Source: Cycas panzhihuaensis
Lineage: Eukaryota; Cycadophyta
Direction: 5' to 3'
Assembly: GCA_023213395.1 (NCBI GenBank)
Contig: CM041465.1
Coordinates: forward strand, 67,711,741-67,775,740
Length of the DNA: 64,000 nt
Shown here: positions 46,880-57,231 of the stretch, piece after piece
Numbering within the stretch: the first letter of the stretch is position 1
Layout of the letters: the number at the start of each line of letters is the position of its first letter
Notes under the pieces: generated by a model
The model's database searches: none
The model's input: the letters and a program-made list of their open reading frames with translations, nothing else
Told to the model about the DNA's origin: nothing
Position numbers and translations under genes: made by a program

Positions 46880-48926
46880 TGTTTCTCGGCTCGGGAATGG
46901 ATACGAATCACCGACTCAGGTAAGTGCAGGTATGTCTCTCGCATTATCATCGCTTTCTTTTATTGGGTGTTTGCTTGCGTATTTACATGTGTATGACTTT
47001 GTGGGCGACCTTGTAGTCATCCACACTTATTTTTAGCCTATGACGACTATAGCAGGGGCACTCCCAATGAGTGTGGCACCACAGTGACCACATTACTTCC
47101 GCATCCGCCCTCCTCACTCCGGGATCCACTAGGTTTGCGCCACCTCACTTGGGTGTGATGACTCATCACCGCTTGGTTAGCTTGCCACCCCGCTTGAGTC
47201 CTATTTTGCTCCCTTTGACCGTTTGTTGGCTTGTGCCCCCAGTAGATGTTTTAATCCCCTTTTTGCCCTTTCGGTCATCTGCCCCCAGCTAGACTGGCTG
47301 GTGGGGCCCATTTTTGGCTCTAGGTGCTGCATGGATTTTTTCATGGCTGGCCGAATATCTCTGCATCGAATTTCCAGATGGTACGACTGTATTAGGTTAT
47401 TTTTAAAAATTTACCATGGCAATTTTGCATTTATTGTGAAACTGCCACGTGGCTCGCGCCTTATTTCTCTTCGGTAGCCTAATCGCACGCTTTAGGGTTT
47501 TGCTTGAGTACTTAAACCCTTTTTGGCTCATTTTCAAGGATCTTTTTGCTCACTTTTGGAATTGCTCTCAAGGAAACACTCTCCTGCTCTGCTCTTCTTT
47601 GTTGTTTATCTGAATCGGACTGCACCCTTCATACAGCGCCTAGCTCTCCTTTGGCGTGGCTGAGACATTCTCCCAGCCCCTCAAATGCTTTGGAGAGGGC
47701 TCCTTTGAAGCGGTTTCCAGCTGGCTTTCGCCCAGGCAGTCCATAAGTGCCCCAAGTGTAGGTGTTTCTCATCACATCTCCATAGCAGGGTCTCAAACCT
47801 GCTCTACTTCAGATCTGGGCTGATTTCTTAGCCCCTCTTCACTGCTCCTTAGCTGGGGCAAACCCCTTGCCTCTCCTTTTCAGGTATTCCTTATTTTATA
47901 TTTGTTTTCTTGTGATATTTATGCTTAAGCTTGTTTGCTCTCGCTTGTTTCTTGAGAGTTAGTTTTCCTCCGTTTTGAGGACTGCTATACCACTCTCTCT
48001 GTGCTTCTTGCCTGCGTTTGCTGCTCAAGGAAGCGGCGTTGAGGGGTGGCATAGGTTTTGGAGAGGAGCTGGGTGGATTCCGTACCACCTTCCACGCTCC
48101 CTAAGTGGCTCTAAGCCCTCCAAAGCCTCCCTCTCGCCCCGTGCTGCCCTTGGCTGGCAAACAAGGGTTTGAAGGCTCCCTTTGGTTGCCCAAACCAATG
48201 CTGTCACAAGTTGCAGCGCTGATTTGGGGCCTTTTGCTCAGGTTTGGACATCACCCATAAGTCCCAACCGCTGTTTTTTGCTTCACCTTTTCTTCCTGGT
48301 CGCCCGGTTTGCTCCTCAAAGCATCCTAGTTCGCTGTGGGTTCCCTTGGGCCTCTCCTTGCCCTTTTTGCTGCCATTTTCCAGCCCTTGCTCTTGACTTT
48401 CTCCTCGCTGCCTCGTGGCTCTTGAGGGGAGGTTAGGGCATCATTTGCGGAAGGGGAAAATTTGGTTTAGTACTTGTTTACGATTCATTTGTCTTGTTAC
48501 ATGTATCTTTACCGTTTGTAGGAAAGATTATAGGAGCCCTCTTCTCCCCTACCTTTCCCTCTCTCTCCTTAACCACATAAGTGCCTTGCTTTTCGCATCA
48601 CTCGTGTACCCAGTTAGGTTGTATAGGCATACTCTTGGCCTATCTCCATTAGGTCCTCTCTCTCCCCCTTCTGGCCACCCAAGGGTGGGAGGGTCCTACC
48701 CCTAGGTCAACCCAGGTTCGCCCTACGCACCTTCACCCCTTATTCGAAGCGGTGAAGGGTCACCCGATAGTAGCCATACTCCATTGCAGATCCCAAACTC
48801 GCACTCCGGTGCACGGAGCACTCTGCATGATAGTTACTCACCTTTTAGGTTCCACCTTCTATCATTTCACCACTCACTCTCCCCCACACCTATCAGTTAG
48901 GTAGTTATCCCGTAGCAGCGCGTCTA
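46880..48926 (+). repeat. 3' LTR of G3 (2047 bp, internally deleted)
   Basis: Begins TGTTTCTCGG, ends GCGTCTA (CA decayed to TA). It lacks the 529 bases corresponding to 34571-35099 of the 5' LTR; the junction is at 48450/48451. The G2 LTRs still have sequence matching the missing part, so this is a deletion here, not an insertion there. Confidence 0.93.
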
Positions 48927-48931
48927 GTCCT

Positions 48932-50530
48932 CCTGCCATTATTTTGCCTTTGTCAAATGAAGGTGGAGAGGATGGTTCTTCTATAATGGATTTTCCTTTG
49001 TCAACTCTACTATCTTCAAAAGATGGTGTTGGATGTGTACTCATCGGTTCAGAGTTACAACTTGTATCCTCTAAGGCTCTATTGTCAGCTTCTAATATTT
49101 GGAGTAATTTATGTCTGCCCCCCCACCCCCCCAATAAATTTTGGAATCTGGACATCATACTTGATAATATTATTATAGCGGCCTGCGAGTACAATGGAGT
49201 TTAATTTAAGTAATTGATCCTCTATCTCCGCAAGAATGATATCTCTAGTAATGATGATTTTTTGTTGTAAAGGTATGAAGACCCTATACCCTTTCTTATC
49301 CATAGGGTATCCAACAAAGATGCACTTAAGTGCTCTTGGTTGGAGTTTATTTTGATTTGTATCTAGAATATGGGCATAGTATGTAAAGCTAAAAATTTTA
49401 AAGTAGTGAACAATGGGGGCTTGTCCTGACCACTTTTCATTAGGTGATTGTACTTTCTTTGATGGGCTAATAACATTGATATAATAAATAACTGTCCAGA
49501 TTACTTCAACCCATAAATAGGTAGGTACATTTTTATATATTAACATAGCATGAGCCATGTTCATGATTGTCATGTTCATGCGCTCGGCAACTCTATTTTG
49601 TTGTGGGGTACCTGCTATTGTTGTTTGATGCTTGATGCCATTGTCTTGAAGGTAGCTTTCAAACTCATGTGAGGTATATTCACCACCATTATCAGTTCGA
49701 AGATATTTGAGTTGATAACCTGACTCTTTTTCAGTGAGGGCTTTGAATTCCTTGAATATATAGAATGCTTCATTTTTCTTGTGTAGAAAAGCTACCCATA
49801 CTTTTCTAGTGAAATCATCAATGAAATAGATGTAATATAGCTTACCCTTCAATGAAGGAATGGGCATTGGTCCGCACAAACCAAAGTGCACTAATTATAA
49901 TAGATGGCTTGATTTCCACTAACTTTCAGGAAAGGGTTGTCAATGAAATTTGGCAATAATATAAGCTTCACATTTAAAGGGCTTAGAGGAAAACTTTGGA
50001 AGGTTTGGAAGAGTGTTAAAAAGATCTCTAAGTCTATCAATGTGAACATGGCCCATGCGAGCATGCCAAAGAGCTTCTAGTGACAACATTGGATGGGTCA
50101 AGATGGAATTAAATGTAAATTCTTCATTGGCACAAGGGCTTTGGGCACAATAGGCTTTAGAAGATGGAGAGTCATTCAGTTGAAAGAGTTTGCCAGAGAG
50201 ATGTCCAATCAAAACCACTTGAGTAGTTAGAGGGTGAATGACCTTGAGATTCTGGTCATTTACGGTTACACTTAGATCAAATCCACGAGAAATAAGTATG
50301 GATAAAGATAGTAGGTTTTGTTTGAGATTAGGTATATACAAGACATCAAGCAATATAAAATCTTCTAAGCCTAGGAGTTTCAAATGAATGTTGCCGATTC
50401 CTTTAATAGGTTGTTGTGATTTATCAGCCATGTAAATAACTCCATGAATATTTGAGTCAAATGTTTGATATAAACTGCAATTACATATCATATGTTGAGT
50501 TGCTCCTATGTCCATGATCCACTATCCATC
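48932..50530 (-). pseudogene. pol: C2 pol, protease and integrase part
   Basis: Protease at about 50515-50240: MDIGATQHM (Ile in place of the catalytic-triad Ser/Thr, as in C1), DVLYIPNLKQNLLSLS. GAG-pre-integrase at about 50090-49940: LWHARMGHVHIDRLR. Integrase core 49891-49109 is open for 260 codons: FIDDFTRKVWV, YLRTDNGGEY with the second catalytic Asp, and TPQQNRVAERMN with the Glu. The first Asp is gone: C1 has VHSDLCG where C2 reads VHFGLCG. A VGYP motif follows. The acidic linker (ALEDTSCNSEP, DKGKSIIEEPSSPP) is cut at 48932 by G3. Confidence 0.92.
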
Positions 50531-51739
50531 GATTAAAGCCACACTATTAGCAATTCCAATAAGGCTTGGCATTGGTGAAGGGAATTCACAAGTGATATAT
50601 CTATACTAAGCTTCAAAGTGTCTCTTTGGTTGGTCAATGAAATTTAATATTGAAGATCCCTCAATTCTTTGAATATGTGCTTGTACAAAATCTACACCAC
50701 TAAAGGATTCTTCACAAGTTTCTTCAACATTGTGAGCTCCATGTTTTGGTTGGAACTTGGCCAACTTATAAGTGGCAGTTCTGTAGTCTTTTGCTAAGTG
50801 TCCTTTACAGTTATATCAATCACACATAACAGTTTGATTACTAGTCCCTAAAGAAGTACTAGTTTGGCCTGATTGTCTTGCTCTTTGTTGAGGTAGCCCT
50901 TGGTCTTGAACCTATCGAGGTTGTGATTAAGGGTTTGATTGACCTTGTGGATGATTTCCCATATTTCTTCCTCTTCCTCTTGCTTGGTTATTTCCTCTGC
51001 CATGAGAGGGACCTTGATTTGTTATGTAGCAAACTTCTTCTTCTACCTCAAAGGCTGCATCTGGAAGAGAGTCAAAGGCTACAAAGGCTACAAAGGCTAC
51101 AAAGTTTGTAACAAAGGTCTTGTCAAATTCTATAAACTTCTCAACAAGTGCTTCGAAGTTGAGTATCTTCAATGTTCTACTAGATTGAAGACTTCCAAGC
51201 AAGTTTTTATAATCAGGGACATGTAAATATGATTGGATCAAAAATATCCAAGTGATTTATTGGGTCTTAAAGTCTTTGTCAATTGCTTGTTTGATTGGTC
51301 GAAGGAAATTTATTATCTTATGAGCTTATCCCTTCTACATTTTTAATTTGTTCATTTTCAAAACAAGATGAACAAATTCTAAATATAACTTTGTATCAAA
51401 GTTCTTTCTAAGAACTTCTAGGACCTTCCACGTTGTATCATATTCCTCTTCATTTATCAAGTTGTGCAAAGAGTGATTAATGACTAACAAAATTCCTGCA
51501 CGAATCTTTTCATCATCTATCTCCCATTATAGTTTAGTTGCAGTATCTGTAGGAGTTGTTAGGGCAGATCCACTAGAAGTAGCTATTGTAGTTGTTGCTA
51601 GTATGTTCGGTGTAGGCTACAAGTAGGCTCTCTAAAGGCCTTTATACTTTGTAGCATTTTTAATTCCAGTGTACCATATATCCCAATTTTCTTTACCTTT
51701 CAATATGTAATTAACATTTTGCTTGAATTGAGATGACAT
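50531..51739 (-). pseudogene. gag: C2 gag
   Basis: Starts at the ATG ending at 51739 (MSSQFKQNVNYILKGKENWDIWYTG), a UBN2/DUF4219-type copia gag. Here the WDIW that is a stop in C1 is intact. In the C-terminal half a nine-base unit is repeated (FVAFVAFVAFD, about 51100-51070) where C1 has a single FIAYD. A Gly/Arg-rich segment follows. The zinc knuckle near 50820 is destroyed (the second Cys codon follows a stop, and the last Cys is Tyr). Confidence 0.88.
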
Positions 51740-53674
51740 GGTGATGATGAAGAAGTAGAAGAGATGATAGAAGCATGTGCCACTTACATGTGTGGCTAGT
51801 ACACCTGATGCAATAGGGATGTAGAAATGATTGTTATGATGAGAAGCAAGCAATGATTAAGTATTTTTAAACAATTATAAAAAAAAATGAATATAAATAA
51901 TGATGCAAGAATTAGGCCTAATGTAGAGCTGGCAAAGAGTGGTGATGTGCCATGCCACTAACCTCTCACTTATGTCCAAATGTAGGTCAGGTTTTGATAC
52001 CTAAGGCTTCTACTATATGATTAGGGCCTTCACCCATGATACCCGCACTTGCGCTTGGTGATGAAATCCAAGTCACGGTGGAGCCCAGGTACTCTTAGAC
52101 CTTACCCAGTTCACTAATGAGCAGTTATATACATCCTCCAAAGAGTCAAATTGTGCTGTGTATCCCACAACTATGACAGATATTGGATTAGATTAATTTT
52201 AATTTTGCATTAAGGTTTTTAGTTTTCCTATATGATTATCATTATTATCCCCGATTGGAGGCTGTAAGTATGGCTAACCTATCCCTCCACCACTATTCTG
52301 GTTAAGACCAGACATAGTATAAAACTTATACCTCCCTTAGGGCTTGGACTTTGGATAACCTTAGTCTATTTCAACCAAGGCGAGTGTGCGCACAAGTCAA
52401 GAACTGGTAGTATAGATCATATGGATGAGATTCCTTTTAGGAATAATATAAGATATTTCCGTATAACTGAAAACTAAAATAGAAACTTGCCAAATGTACT
52501 TGCTTGCTTTTTGTGCTTGCTTTGTTATTATTGTTGTTTTTGTGATACTTTATTGTTGTTGCTATTTTTGTAATACTTTATGCTATGTGTGCAAATAGAA
52601 AAAGCATGCTAGATTTAGCAGGGGAATCAGATGTTGCTTCCGATCCAAGGTTTCCCTTGCTTTAGTACAATGTTTCCAAATATAATTTTGGAAGTTTTGA
52701 TATAAAATCCATAATGGGTTTAAAAGGTGATCAACTTGCCACTAAAATGATAATTTTTCTAAATCTATATGCATGCTATTTTGCCCTATTTTGTGAATTT
52801 TTCACAAAATTTATAAATAATGATAAATGGGTAAATTTTTAAAAATTACAAATATGAAGGCCTAAATGATGAAATCTAAATTTATGACAGAAGGAAAAAG
52901 TGTTCAAAATGCCATTTTTGGTAGAGTTGTGAAGTCATATTTCAGAAAAGGCACAAAAAAGTTTCCTGATCAACTATCTCAGAATCTAAACTTCAATATG
53001 TAAAAAGTTATGTTTTGACATGTACATTAACTTTTCCTTCTATACCATCTATAAAATCTACCAAAACTTTACCTGAAATACCCTTGCAAGCTCCTTTGTG
53101 GGGTTGAGTAGGTAAATTCAACATCCATGAAAAAATTGCATAGATCTCACTAACCAATGGATGAAATTTGATGATATTTATATTAAACTAATCTTAAGAC
53201 ATAAATATACTAGATCCCTTAATAAAACTTTCATATCTTCAGCTTATAATTAAAGGATTTCATTAGGAAAAGTGCTTTAAATCACTTATCCACAAAATTT
53301 ACCCTTTTGTCATAGCTAAAACTCATTAATACAGGATGAATTTGAAGCTGTTCTAGAAGATAAAAATGATCCTCTAGTCAAGGCAACCTTTCATGTAAAC
53401 TTTCATCAAATTATGAGATGGTCAAAGTTTTATGAAATTTTGGGCCTTTAATACTTCTGGGACTGTTCCAGCAGCTGAACGACTTCAAAAACATGTATTC
53501 TTCACTTTTAAAATTTTTCACACATGGAAAAAGTAGCAATATTCAAAATACTATAATTTTAAGCTCTATAAATATTAAAAAATAATGAATGCACTCTCAA
53601 TACTTCACATTGAAGGTGAAGGAGAGGCAAAATGACTCCATACAAGTGGAATGGAGTGAATAGATCCCCTTCTA
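51740..53674 (-). other. Long leader of C2 between primer site and gag
   Basis: Noncoding, 1935 bases, conserved with the C1 leader (7684-9603). It contains the same landmark block (51960-52390). Confidence 0.8.
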
Positions 53675-53686
53675 GCTCTGATACCA
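53675..53686 (-). other. Primer-binding site of C2 (tRNA-iMet type)
   Basis: TGGTATCAGAGC on the element strand, two bases from the LTR; a perfect match to the C1 site. Confidence 0.95.
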
Positions 53687-53688
53687 CA

Positions 53689-54000
53689 TGAAGGAAGGAT
53701 GGATCTAGGAGATAAATCACTCACATACACACAATGGCAATGGAGAATGAAAAAGAAGATGAAACAAGATGTGAGAGCAAACTTGGAGGTGAGAATGAAT
53801 AATGGCACCCTCCTTGAGATTTCACCTTTTATTATTGAGGGTGAGCATTAGGGTTAGGATTTTTCTTCCTAATAACATGAACCCAAAATTACATCTAAAT
53901 GCACATAAAATGCATTTCATTAATAGACTAATGCTAATAATATATCCTAAGGTCACGTAATTAATCTACACAAATGACCTTGATACATTAACCTCTTTCA
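53689..54000 (-). repeat. 5' LTR of C2 (312 bp)
   Basis: On the plus strand TGAAGGAAGG...CTCTTTCA. It has the same length as 30441-30752. Confidence 0.95.
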
Positions 54001-56534
54001 GAAGTGCAATCAAAGCCATTGAGAATGTAGACATTGTAGAGAGACCCTCAGAGTAATCTATAGCCATAAAAGTATCATACTATGAAGGATTTATAGCCAT
54101 TATTACATTGAAGTCTTATTGAAACACCTAATATTATAAATATTGAAGTATTATAGAGATCGCAGGGTGATTTTAGTAGAGGCCTAGGTGATTTGAGAAT
54201 TACATAAGGATAGAACATTGTTGCCCTCATAACTATGGAGAACTTAGTTTGTTTACTTGTGACCTAATCTATGCATCTGTCTCTAACTCATAAAGACACC
54301 ATGTGCTATTCAAAAACTAGGTTAAGACCTTCCATTCACCTAACATAAAGTCCATGCTTACATCCTGCTTATGAGTGAGTCTTATTTATTCAATCTTGGA
54401 GCATTGAGATGTTGTATATGTAAACACCAAATCTTGCATCCATAGAAGATATATATGCAAGTCACTGATTCACAGATATCACCATATAATTTGAGGATGC
54501 AAGTCACCATATACTAAGGAAATTATTTGTAGCTAAAACTTGGATTTGAAGGTGAAATTAGATTCAATTCGAATTGACTGGTTTGATTGGTAAAGGAAAT
54601 CTGCACACAGATCAATTGCCAGCTATTAAAATAAAGTTCTTGTGATGTTATGCTTCCATATAAAGTTTGATATATATTAATCATTTGATTAATATTGCAA
54701 TTGCACGCCCATAGATATGGTGTTCTAGATTTGGTTTGTTTATGGTTAATATTTAGTATTATTTAGCTGCCTCTTCATAAAGACACCCAACAAAGGAGAC
54801 ACCTAGATTGTAGATGCATAGATGCAGGAATAATATGCAGGGTATATATTATGATTCTTATAAGGTATTTAATCATATATTTAATCACCCGAAGATGCTC
54901 GTTGATAATGTTTTGAGTGTCAATTAATTTTGTTGCCTTATATTTAATCGCAAATACATTTAGTTACCCATGAATTATTTTTTTCTACCTATTTGCCTTT
55001 TATATTTATATACTATAGCTAACCATTATTTATTATTTGTAGTTGCCATCAATATTTATATTGTTGGTATTTTAATTTTAATAAACTCACGTTTGACATA
55101 CTTACATAGTCACCCATGAATTTTTTGTGTTGTCATATGATATGCATATGTCATTATTCAATCAATTAATCATTTGATATTGTGTTACATTACAAAGTTT
55201 GCTTGGTATATATAATTGCATCACCTGTATGTAGATTTGTAGCCTACGTATTGATTTGATTAGTTGCATTGCCCATTGATAACATATTATCAATCATTGC
55301 CCTAAGTTTTAACTTTATATATTTGTCATTTGATCATTTTTCAATACATTGATATCACTTTGATTAAGGGTTTATAAAGTATAAAGTTCCCTTATATATA
55401 ATGCCCTTTATTTTTATATGGTTTGTCAACCTTATATAAAATTTTTTGATGTGACTCTTATAAAGATAAATGTGGTATGAATGAGATGATATTTGTCGAT
55501 ATTGGATGATGCATTTTTTATTTGTTAAAAGGGTCTTGTTTTGGCAATGATATATGCATGGTTGTGATTTGTTTTTAATAATATATGAAGCATGGATATG
55601 ATACTCTCTTGCATGTGTTTACGTGAGAGAGTTTATAGGTGAGAAAGGGCATGATTAATAGGTGAGAGAAGGAAATTATAGGTTCTCTAACATGTGATTA
55701 CATGAGAGAGTTAATGGAAAAATTAGGTGATTCATGGTGATATGAGACAATGAGGTTCTTATTACATGTAAATACATGGTTGAGTTTAATGGGTGGAGTA
55801 GTCAAAATAGTGAATTATTACTAGTTGACTAAAGGGTGAGATGACGTGGCAGATTACCTCTTTAGTGAACATCTTTTTTATGATGTTGTTTTGGGTGGTA
55901 TGTTAGCTATGGTATATTTTTTTTTAGCATGTGTTCACATGAGAAGGTGTGGATAATATAAGGTGATGTTAAGTTCTCTAGCATACAGTTGCATGAGAAG
56001 TTTCAGAGGTAATTGTGTGCTCTTTGCATGTATCCATATAAAAAATCTATTGGGCAAAGAAGGGAACAAAGAGGGCATGTTTGATAGTGTGTTTTTTAAT
56101 TAACTAAATAGGTAAAGAAGGATGAGTTTTGTTGAAGATACCTAAGTTACAAGAAAGCAAACTTTGTTGAGTGGTGTAGAACATTATATAATTTATATAG
56201 GTATGGATTATTCATTAATTGGTAATGTTATGGCATGAATTATGTTTTGAGTAATTGAGTGAAGTGTGGTGTGTCTTGGTAATTTAATGGCAACATATGG
56301 CATGTATAATCATTGTGAGATTTATGAGGCATTGATTTGATGAAGTGAGTGTTTTTAGATATTATATAACTGTTTGGTAATATGAGAGATGCATAAGGTA
56401 ATAATGTGATGATGAAGTCAATGATATGAGGGATATGAGATATAAGAAAGTTTGTTGAGCATGATTAATGAGCAAATTACTAATGTTAAGTGAGTTTATT
56501 GATTAAAAAAATGGACATGTTATTTGGAGATACA
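54001..56534 (+). other. C3 internal noncoding region
   Basis: AT-rich DNA between the C2 insertion and the gag start of C3, with no open frame I can support. With 30048-30440 it makes about 2.9 kb of apparently noncoding DNA before gag, unusually long for a copia. It may hide a further decayed insertion. An irregular repeat array occupies 55595-56065. Confidence 0.55.
55595..56065 (+). repeat. Degenerate dispersed repeats with CATGTG...CATGAGAG core
   Basis: Six related segments start near 55611, 55690, 55764, 55928, 55981 and 56034. Each has a TTCTCT-like lead, then CATGTG, 2-4 bases, ACATGAGAG, and usually GTT.ATGG. The fourth contains CATGTGTTCACATG, a perfect inverted repeat. Spacing is irregular (about 50-165 bases). 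Confidence 0.6.
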
Positions 56535-56539
56535 CTTAC

Positions 56540-57174
56540 TGTTGAGAATACAAGGTCCCAAACTTTAAACCACTACAAGATCTGAACTATTTTACAACTA
56601 GTTACAGGAATCGAAACTAAGATTTAACATGCAAGTTCTAAAATCAGAAATAATACAATAACATCAATATACAAGCTAAACATCACATATGCACCCGATA
56701 TAACGTGGTAAAACCCTAGCAGTGTGCTAGGGAAACATCCACACAAGAAAGGTATCGATCTTTATTGCTGTAGAATGGAGAAATAGTACATCTCAGTAGC
56801 AGAGTGCTCTCATAAATAACAACCAGTTACCACCCTCATCACAGTACATTACATTATATACAACATAATAAGAAAAGCCCTAAAACGGGCTACATGAGAG
56901 GGACATCCAAGTCATGAATCTCAATCATAGAATCTAGGGTATTTATATCAAATGACCATGATTCTCTTTACGTTTTAATAAGGTTTATAGGGCTAATTTT
57001 TCAGGTCAGGGGCTATCGCCCCTGAACCTCCTCTTAGCAGGGTCATTCCACACCCCCCGACCAAGGGGGACTCCCAACCCCCTTGGAATCCCCCGAGAAA
57101 GATTAGGGGGGGAAACCGTGCCGAAAACATGCCAAAATTTTAGCCTTAAATGATTGTTGTCATAATACCCAACA
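56540..57174 (-). repeat. 3' LTR of C4 (635 bp)
   Basis: Pairs with 61221-61847. In the first 90 bases I count five differences, four of them transitions. The adjoining purine tract is AAGGTGGAGAT on the element strand (57175-57185). Confidence 0.95.
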
Positions 57175-57231
57175 ATCTCCACCTTGACAATAATTTACCC
57201 CGCACCTTTCCTAGACCCTTCATCATCTTTT

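Larger units (their letters stand above)
33002..48926 (+). mobile_element. Ty3/gypsy element G3 (complete, 15.9 kb), nested in C2
   Basis: LTRs at 33002-35573 and 46880-48926; exact target duplication GTCCT (32997-33001 and 48927-48931). Inside are gag (35744-38220), an in-frame stop, then protease, RT, RNase H and integrase to 42353. A 2.8 kb antisense module follows (about 43040-45870), then a second RNase H of archaeal type (46077-46480). It is the best preserved of the three Ty3 copies: gag, RT and integrase keep open frames of 381, 250 and 311 codons. It visibly retains more CG dinucleotides than G2. Tat/Ogre-like affiliation is inferred from the domain content, long LTRs and additional frames. 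Confidence 0.96.
30441..54000 (-). mobile_element. Ty1/copia element C2, nested in C3 and split by G3
   Basis: Minus-strand sister of C1. The 5' LTR is 54000-53689, primer site 53686-53675, leader about 1.9 kb, gag from 51739, and protease and integrase to about 48932. It is then interrupted by G3 (33002-48926, target duplication GTCCT). RT and RNase H resume at 32996 and end at 31243, with the 3' LTR at 30752-30441. Without G3 it is about 7.6 kb, close to C1. The five bases outside the two LTRs (AAACG at 30436-30440 and GAAGT at 54001-54005) do not match, unlike every other complete element here. Confidence 0.93.

Noticed and set aside
7359-54000. Large inverted duplication of a copia-plus-gypsy unit
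   Set aside because: The two Ty3 insertions have different targets and positions inside the copias, so the symmetry is by independent insertion.
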